A stretch of DNA of 64,000 nucleotides from contig NC_135777.1 in NCBI RefSeq assembly GCF_028453695.1, positions 22,468,796-22,532,795 of the forward strand, given 5' to 3'. Position numbers and translations under genes: made by a program. Below, one piece after another: positions 57,800 to 64,000 of this stretch; position 1 is the stretch's first letter, and every line of letters begins with the position of its first letter. The stretch comes from Augochlora pura (taxonomy: Eukaryota; Arthropoda; Insecta; Hymenoptera; Halictidae). The notes beneath the pieces were generated by a model, which worked only from the letters and a program-made list of their open reading frames with translations, searched no databases and had not been told where the DNA came from.

Positions 57800-58660
57800 T
57801 TTTACTCTTTATACTCGAAGCTATTTTTATTATATTTTGAGCATATCTTGTGATTTTTAGTATTTCAAATTAAATAGAAATACTACGATTTGTAAAATAT
57901 TACGATTTTATTAGCCAACTTCACTATCTCTATTTCCTCGCTAAAAAATCCTCAAATTCGAATCTCTGAAAATGAAATGAAATTCAAAAGAGTCGTTTCT
58001 ATGTAACAACCCCTCGTTACCAGCGAGTAAGAAATTCCGCGTAAAAGAAAAAGGAATTATATGGTCGCTAAACTCGTCTCGGAGGCAGAGAACGCTCTCA
58101 CCTTATGGCTCGGACGTCTTCAATGAAAACGGCCATATCGTCGCAAGAGAAATCCACTCCAACTAGGTGGATCCTCTCCCGGCACCTCGTAAGAAGACAT
58201 CTAATAAATAACTTAGCAAATAGGGAAGATAAAACAGAGGGACCGGGCCGACGCTAATCCTCTTAGGTTCTCCAGCGGAAACAAGTAACCCAGATTCCGT
58301 AAGTTACATCGCTTCTCCACGGTGTCTTTCCGGGTAAAACACATAATGGCTCGCGTTCCTCGTGGCCGAATCCTCTTCCCGCGAGCGGGCGCGGCATAAA
58401 TTTCCCGTGCGTCCGACATGCCAGACATTGTAAAAACATCACGGCGCTGGCCCTGGTTCCGCGTCCACCGTGGCCTGCGACGGCAGAAAAAACTCGAAAT
58501 CGTCGCCAAAACCGTAAAAATTACAGTTTTCACTTTGGAAATTTCAACTTATAAATTAGCTACTTTAAAGACGCCGTTTTGTATTTTGAAATTTGATATT
58601 CAGATTTGCAACCATAACTTTAGGAAAGATTCAGATTTTTGCAGAAATTAAATTTATTCG
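57800..58660. other. Spacer of the inverted repeat
   Basis: AT-rich on the left, GC-rich at 58080-58500 and AT-rich on the right. The 106-codon minus frame (58213-58533) has no transposase-like feature I can recognise, so a transposon interpretation is not supported by coding content. Confidence 0.45.
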
Positions 58661-58746
58661 TCCGCCATTTTGTTTTTCGTATCGAGCACAATTTCGTAAT
58701 CACCAACCTAGTTAATAACGTTAATAATCTCAATAATCAACTAACA
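58661..58746 (-). repeat. Right arm of a long inverted repeat
   Basis: TCCGCCATTTTGTTTTTCG followed by TATCGAGCACAATTTCGTAA and ending in AATAATCAACTAA is the inverted counterpart of 57713-57799. Confidence 0.85.
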
Positions 58747-59468
58747 ATCTTGACATAACCTCGTCGCAATAATTCCAAAAAAATTTCCAAAAATCCATCC
58801 CCAATTTCGCCCCACGATTTTAAAGCTCGTCGCGCCGCGCGAATTCTTCAACGAGCCGGTAGCCAAGTTGCGCAACGTGTCCGCAGCAATCGGAACGCGG
58901 AACGCGGCTAGTTTCCCGGTGGATATTTATCGGGACACGCGAGCCAATAATTACATCGTTGGCATCTAAAAGCGACGAACGAAGAAACACGACTTCCTTC
59001 GGAAAGAGAAGGCCGGCCGCGGTGCCACGTGTGTTTCAGAGATCTGCGCGACTCCCTTTACCGCGCGCGCTTGGTTCCCCCCCTCGGCGTCATTGGATTT
59101 CTATGGACAGTAATGATTCGATAAATAGTCCGGCAATAACTCTTCGGCCGCTTTACGAGCCAATGGGACCGTGCGTCGCCGGACCACGCGCGTACGAACC
59201 TGGAAAACAAGCCGCGTAAATCCAACGATATCTTTCCTGGTGTCCCTTCCGTCTTCTTTTCTCCTTTTTCTGCTCGGCTATGCCTTGTAATTGAGCTCTT
59301 CGGCGCGGAGGGCGTTGCTCGGGATCTTCCCTTTTCTGATCCGTCGCGTTTTATGATCATCGATTTTACGATCAACGACACTTTTATCGCGGCGAAGACC
59401 GGCTGCCTTTTCAACGGCCCGAAAAAAATCGCGGAGCTAACAGCCTCGTGCGAAAGGTGGTAGAAACG
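58747..59468. other. Non-coding sequence
   Basis: GC-rich after 58820, with short unrecognised frames on both strands. Confidence 0.4.
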
Positions 59469-59498
59469 AAGAGAGAGAAAGAGAGAGAGAGAGAGAGG
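59469..59498 (+). repeat. (GA)n microsatellite
   Basis: About 14 GA units with one AAA interruption. Confidence 0.94.
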
Positions 59499-59635
59499 AA
59501 GGTATTTTCTAACTAGATTCCCTTTCTTGCGACTAGGTACATTTATGTTTTACTAAAACGCGCATTTAACGAGCTCCCTAACGCGCGCTATTTCATTTTA
59601 TTCTATGGCAGAAACTGTACACTTCTGATTTATAT

Positions 59636-59812
59636 TTTACCTACATTTATATTTTCAATTATATATTTTAATGAGTCTTACATAACCTGACATTTGTATT
59701 TTTAATTATATATATTAATAAGTCTTACATAACCTGACATTTGTATTTACAATTATATATTTTAATAAGTCTTACATAACCTGACATAACCTAACATTTA
59801 TATTTTTAATTA
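59636..59812. repeat. 47-bp minisatellite, ~3.5 copies
   Basis: AGTCTTACATAACCTGACAT starts at 59674, 59721 and 59768, an exact 47-bp period. The rest of the unit is TTGTATTTTTAATTATATAT-like. The unit contains the ACATAACCT motif found elsewhere in the window. Confidence 0.95.
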
Positions 59813-60235
59813 CATAAATCTCTCTTCCGTTCCTCTCTCACAAGTCTCTCGACACAACCTCCACAATGCATTCTATAATTAACAAAAACCTGCTAATTTT
59901 CTGCTATATTATCATATACCATCTTCGCAAAAAATTCCTAAAAGCAAATTCCCCAACACGAAGTAACACAAGCGGTTCGTCTGTATATTAAACGAGCGAT
60001 TCAGTGCTAAAGAGGTTTTCGTGCATCAGTGGGTGTCTCTCTCTCGACGAAATAAAAGGTTTGCCGGGGCTTGATTCAGCCGGAGAGAGAGGATCGCCGG
60101 GCATTATCTCGCAGCAAACTATAATTGCAGCCCTGTACAAGCGCGCGCACCGCGAGCCCCGTGTAACCGTGTTCGCGATGAAAACGCGGCCTCGAAAGAG
60201 TCCTCTCTTTTCGGTCCCGCTTTTGCCCTCCTCTA

Positions 60236-60240
<5 letters not shown>
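59813..60240. other. Non-coding sequence
   Basis: AT-rich to about 60000, then GC-rich. No gene recognised. Confidence 0.4.
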
Positions 60241-60282
<42 letters not shown>

Positions 60283-60294
60283 TTCTCTCTTTCT
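60241..60294 (+). repeat. (TC)n microsatellite
   Basis: Seventeen perfect CT units followed by TTT-interrupted ones. Confidence 0.96.
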
Positions 60295-60549
60295 CCGTCT
60301 CTCATTCTCTCTGGCGGAGACATTCGTGGTTTATCGCGTCACGTTCGTTTATGGTCACCGTGTACGACGTCATAATAACACGGCCCATAACAATCGCGAA
60401 ATTCGTCTTGCCATGGCGTAGCTAACAATGCGGTGTAACAATTATTTATAAGGGAGAACAAAGCACCCGGGGGCCCCGGCCGAGCGGTGCCGGCCGGTTG
60501 CTAAGTATTTCTCCTGATTTAACGTCTCGCCCCGAGGGAGGGGGCGGAC

Positions 60550-60659
60550 GAGAGAGCGAAGGAGAGAGAGCGAGAGCGAGAGAGAAAACGAGAGCGAGAG
60601 CAAAAGAGAGAAAGCGAGAGCAAAAGCGAGAGCAATAGCAAAAGGGAGAAAGCGAGAGC

Positions 60660-60695
<36 letters not shown>

Positions 60696-60700
60696 TAGGG
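60550..60700 (+). repeat. Polypurine GA/GC-AAA tract
   Basis: GAGAGCGAGAGC and AGCAAAAG blocks followed by about 13 AG units and a GGAGG end. C appears only as isolated bases. Confidence 0.93.
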
Positions 60701-61091
60701 AGGATTGAAAAGCATCAGTGTTAAATTAAAATCAGCGCGCCATTGAATTCTGTTCGCCGGGCCGCTTCTTAATCCTTCCGCAGCCACCGTGCGCGCAATT
60801 CTCCGCCATTGAAACGGGAGATTAAAAAGCACGGTGTTTGTACCTGGCGTCCCGTGTTCTGACAGAGCCGTTGTGTCACGGGCGCCGCGATCTCCTCTAG
60901 CCCGGGCCCCGTGTTATCGTATGATAATGAGAAATTATTGCGGACACCGCGTTTCTGCTTATTAACGAATTTCTTTATGCGACGCGAGGCCGGTTTTCGC
61001 CGGGCGGAAAACAACCGAGCCGGGGAGCCGGTCGTTATCTACGAGATTTATCGCGGACAATGAAGGACGAACGGTCGAATATCGGAATCGT
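60701..61091. other. GC-rich non-coding sequence
   Basis: No recognised gene or element. Confidence 0.4.
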
Positions 61092-61423
61092 TTAACCCTT
61101 TGCACTCGATGCCATTTTTACGGTAAATTTCAAGTCATTTTACAGAGTTATAGTATTTCTTTTTTATACGACCTAGTGTGTTTTATTTATTTCACTTATG
61201 TTAGGTTATGTCACATAACCTGACATAAGTTTCATTATGTGAAATTGAGTCTTGTGACCTATTTGCAGTCGAAGCTATTTTGACATTTTGAAAAATTGTG
61301 TTTTGGATCACTTTTAACAATTTTAAAAATCTAAGCTTTGATAACACAAAAATTATTTTATTTGACTGCGATGTAGTAATTGTCGTGGTGCCTCGGAATC
61401 ACCGCTTGAGTGCAAAGGGTTAA
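61092..61423. mobile_element. TTAA-terminated element (family 1), 332 bp
   Basis: The left end is TTAACCCTTTGCACTCGATG and the reverse complement of the right end is TTAACCCTTTGCACTCAAGC. The first 16 bases match perfectly, including the TTAA. A near-perfect hairpin (61194-61230) sits near its middle. The interior is AT-rich and has no transposase frame. Both ends are shared with 24852-25105. Perfect ends suggest a relatively young insertion compared with most copies here. I read it as a piggyBac-type non-autonomous element. Confidence 0.85.
61194..61230. repeat. 37-bp hairpin built on AGGTTATGT
   Basis: ACTTATGTTAGGTTATGT, a single C, then ACATAACCTGACATAAGT. The two 18-nt arms match except at one position. 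It lies inside the TTAA element. Confidence 0.95.
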
Positions 61424-61550
61424 CATCCCTCATTCTACTAAATATAAATATTGTTACGATGGAAGCTTCGCAACAATATTATTAATTTATTTCCAATCGA
61501 AATCAAATTTAATTACTATCAATATAATAAACAGAAATTATTTAGTCCTA

Positions 61551-62613
61551 TTAACCCTTTTAGTACCGAACGACGATATATCGTCGTTCGGTGCACTTGC
61601 CAAAAATACCAAACGACGATATATCGTCGCGCCTCCGTTGGAGCCTTATTGTACTCATCACAAGAGGTCTGTGTTTCAAAATAACTTTATAAAATGTTAA
61701 AATGGTTCATATTCGATGCAACACAAGTGAAAAAATGGTTATTAGATTTAACTTTTTGTTATATTTTATGTTGATTAGTGCCGCGGGTCTGTATATGTTA
61801 GAGCGATAAGATAGAAACGGGACCCGGGATATCCCTCGTATATTCGTCGATACGGGATAGTTTCTCTGGACCGTAATTGCAATTTTTACGATGTTTATGA
61901 TAGTTATCAGAGTATTCCAATTGCAATAAAGGGTTGCATGGTATATGCATTAGTAAGCATCAATGCTAATAAATTGCTTGTGTAAGTAAAAGTAAGGAAA
62001 TATTACATGTCGTCGCCACAACGACAATGCCTAAAGCATCATTCTGATCTTGATCACCAACATTTGTTTCAATGTGGGTGACATTACATATTCTTAGTGG
62101 CCAGAAAACTAACTATAAATATCTATAATAACACTTATATTTTTTTTAGTGACGTATTACCAGCTGCACGATCCACTTGTGTAGTAGATCTGTCTGACGC
62201 TTGCCGTGCATCATAGCGTTATCCTTCCGTTTTGTTATCCGACTTCTGCTATTGTATTGCAAATGATTGCAAAATGCAATGTCTATACATTATACTAAAT
62301 GATGTATATAGAGCTATGACCAAATGATGACATTTTTTATGTGCAATTACCATTTGAAAAAGAGTAATCACATTTGTACGATTTCTGTTATGTCTTATGT
62401 TTATGTTATTCTTATGATTTTCAACAAATAATGAAACACAATTCGCATCGTTTTATTCTCCCTTTATTTCCGAATATGCTGCTTTTTATATTTTGTAAAT
62501 ATCACTTCTACTTTCGTTTTTACGAGCATTTTCGCAAACCTCTGCAAATTCGCCGATTCGGCCCGGTATTCTTCGCTTAGGCACGTTTTTTTCGCCGGTA
62601 CTAAAAGGGTTAA
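61551..62613. mobile_element. TTAA-terminated element (family 6), 1063 bp
   Basis: The left end is TTAACCCTTTTAGTACCG and the right end is its exact reverse complement, CGGTACTAAAAGGGTTAA, a perfect 18-bp terminal inverted repeat including the TTAA. Just inside the left end are a 28-bp perfect palindrome and a second 16-bp palindrome with the same core. The longest frame inside (62374-62580, 68 codons) is not recognisable as transposase, so the element is non-autonomous or internally deleted. This is the clearest insertion boundary in the window and fits a piggyBac-type element. Confidence 0.85.
61565..61592. repeat. 28-bp perfect palindrome
   Basis: The half-site ACCGAACGACGATA is followed immediately by its reverse complement. 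The core CGACGATATATCGTCG recurs at 61614-61629. Both lie within 80 bp of the left end of the 1063-bp element. Confidence 0.98.
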
Positions 62614-63144
62614 ATAAAGTATCGAGAACGAATAAACGCTAATTCACACATCGCGAAAAAGATCATAGCTCAAAGGGTTAATTGTTAACCAAGACTCTCT
62701 AGGTACCGTTTCTTTCATTGATCATCTAAATAATTCCTGCGCACTTTGCACCGCCACGTTCGCCATTTATTATTCGAAAGATAACCAAACCTCGTTTCGG
62801 TGGTGGTGGAGGTGGGGAGTGAGGGTTACCTCCGATTCGATTCTATTATCAATGGATGAATAATCAAGATGTAACCCGGCTTCTCCATTACCAGATTTCT
62901 GCCGATTAAATTTCAATGGCCGGGATTCAGAAGACCTCATCGGACTCTTCGTTTACACGGCTCGATATCAATTTTCCGGCCCATTCTATAATTTATTATA
63001 CCGGTGTAATTAGTAACGCGCTGTTCGAATGGAGCCGCGCGCGCGCGCAGGGCCGAGTCTTTTTAGAACAATGAATATTACACCGTTATTATACTAAAAG
63101 AGACGAGACGAATAATAATTCCATAGATCTGAAAAATACTCTTT
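62614..63144. other. Non-coding sequence
   Basis: Contains one more TTAA right-end-like sequence (AGCTCAAAGGGTTAA ending at 62681), a GGTGGTGGTGGAGGTGGGG stretch near 62798 and a (CG)n run near 63036-63048. No gene recognised. Confidence 0.4.
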
Positions 63145-63560
63145 TCTCTTGTGATATTGATAAAAGTTAAAAAATCGTGAAACAAAAAACAGTAATAAAA
63201 GAAGCAAATGGAGATATTTGATTCGATCGTTTCCAAACGAAACGAATCCTTCACGCAGCTCGAATATCGATAAAACCTAAAAAAACCATGGCCAATAAAT
63301 TCTCTGAACAAGAACAATCGATAAGCAATAAAGCAAATAGAAAACGTATCGTATAAATAAATAACAAGTGCAAATAGAGAACGTATCGCTTCAGACATAC
63401 GCAGCATCGCAGAAAATTGATTCACTTCGAAACGAAACGAATCTTCTACGCAACTCAAATATTGCTAAAGGCAAGCAAACCACGTTCAATAAATTCCCTG
63501 AACAAAAACACTCGATAAACAACAAAGAATGGAAATAGAAAACGTATCGCTTCATCGCAG
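63145..63560. repeat. Diverged tandem repeat, ~195-bp unit, 2+ copies
   Basis: AACGAATCCTTCACGCAGCTCG at about 63241 corresponds to AACGAATCTTCTACGCAACTC at about 63436 (195-bp spacing). Both continue through CAATAAATTCYCTGAACAA to TAGAAAACGTATCG. A more diverged partial copy precedes them (ATTGATAAAAGTTAAAAAATC near 63155). Confidence 0.85.
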
Positions 63561-63930
63561 AGAGCAGAACCAATGGATTCATCGAAACGAGGTTCCAGCC
63601 GAACTAAATCGGTTCTCATCGCGGAATAAGAAATATCAGAGGCCGCCACGAAAGACCCGGGGACACGTCTTCATGCGCAGAGGGTCCTCGATGGGTATCG
63701 AGGAGCCGGATCGCCGATTCGACATCCATTATTCCGAAACGCAGCCGGCGGAGCCCATCGCGGAAGCCTCTTTCCATCCCGGTCAAACGATTCAGAAAGA
63801 CGCAACAGAGCCCGTTAGCCCGTCAAAGGCTAAGCATCGGGAAGCACGGTTCCGAGCAGCGGCCTTGATGAATTATTAAACAAGAACCCTTGCTCCTAAT
63901 GAAGCTATAAAACGAGCGGGGGGAACCCGG
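63561..63930. other. GC-rich non-coding sequence
   Basis: A 116-codon plus frame (63529-63879) is open but shows no known domain and begins within the repeat. Not called as a gene. Confidence 0.4.
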
Positions 63931-63956
63931 CGAGAGAAGAGAGAGAAGAGAGAGAC

Positions 63957-64000
<44 letters not shown>
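63931..64000 (+). repeat. (GA)n microsatellite, cut by the window end
   Basis: AGAGAAGAGAGAG and ACAGAG variants, then about 16 perfect GA units running to the last bases of the window. Confidence 0.95.

Noticed and set aside
61735..62580. Possible piggyBac transposase remnant inside the 1063-bp element
   Set aside because: I translated parts of this segment by eye and saw many stops and no DDD-type or Cys-rich C-terminal motif.
1..64000. CRISPR-like array among the tandem repeats
   Set aside because: Repeats are head-to-tail without unique, evenly sized spacers, and the DNA is clearly animal-type.

Overview
The window is animal nuclear DNA, most likely from a hymenopteran insect (bee- or ant-like). 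I infer this from the patchwork of GC-rich blocks with undepleted CpG and AT-rich islands, the more than twenty (GA/TC)n microsatellites, the many short TTAA-flanked elements and a mariner-like transposase scrap. There is no rRNA, convincing tRNA or bacterial-style gene organisation. One run of 100 N (29681-29780) marks a scaffold join.

I find no protein-coding gene or exon that I can support. The open frames lie in CpG-rich sequence that is often open on both strands, or inside tandem repeats whose period is a multiple of three. The window is therefore best read as a long intergenic or intronic stretch. The only recognisable protein trace is a decayed C-terminal piece of a mariner-type transposase near 2.8 kb.

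Layout. 0-5.7 kb: two minisatellites (0.8 and 1.1-1.5 kb), a TTAA element overlapping the mariner trace (2.7-3.0), a seven-copy 62-bp array (3.5-3.9) and a TTAA element (4.6-4.8). 5.7-16.5 kb: a 106-bp duplication, a 75-bp duplication, GA/TC microsatellites, a TTAA element (10.8-11.1), a mariner-like terminus (14.8), a nested minisatellite (15.1-15.5) and a direct duplication (16.2-16.5). 16.5-29.7 kb: GC-rich blocks with GA, CGG and poly-G tracts, several AT-rich minisatellites, a long polypyrimidine tract (24.15-24.53) and three TTAA elements, ending at the gap. 29.8-41.5 kb: TTAA elements, a 27-bp array (31.7-32.0), a second 27-bp array (36.4), and 30-bp and ~130-155-bp arrays (39.2-40.2). 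41.5-50 kb: TTAA elements (42.7, 45.1, 46.9), the striking three-hairpin array (47.22-47.47) and a 190-bp array (49.0-49.7). 50-64 kb: polypurine tracts (52.2, 60.6), a long inverted repeat (57.7/58.7), a 47-bp array (59.7), two well-formed TTAA elements (61.1-61.4 and 61.55-62.6) and a 195-bp array (63.1-63.6).

The two most notable structures are the 47.2-47.5 kb array, where three 74-nt hairpins with 23-bp arms repeat every 91 bp, and the set of about fifteen non-autonomous TTAA-terminated elements, several of which carry palindromes just inside their ends.
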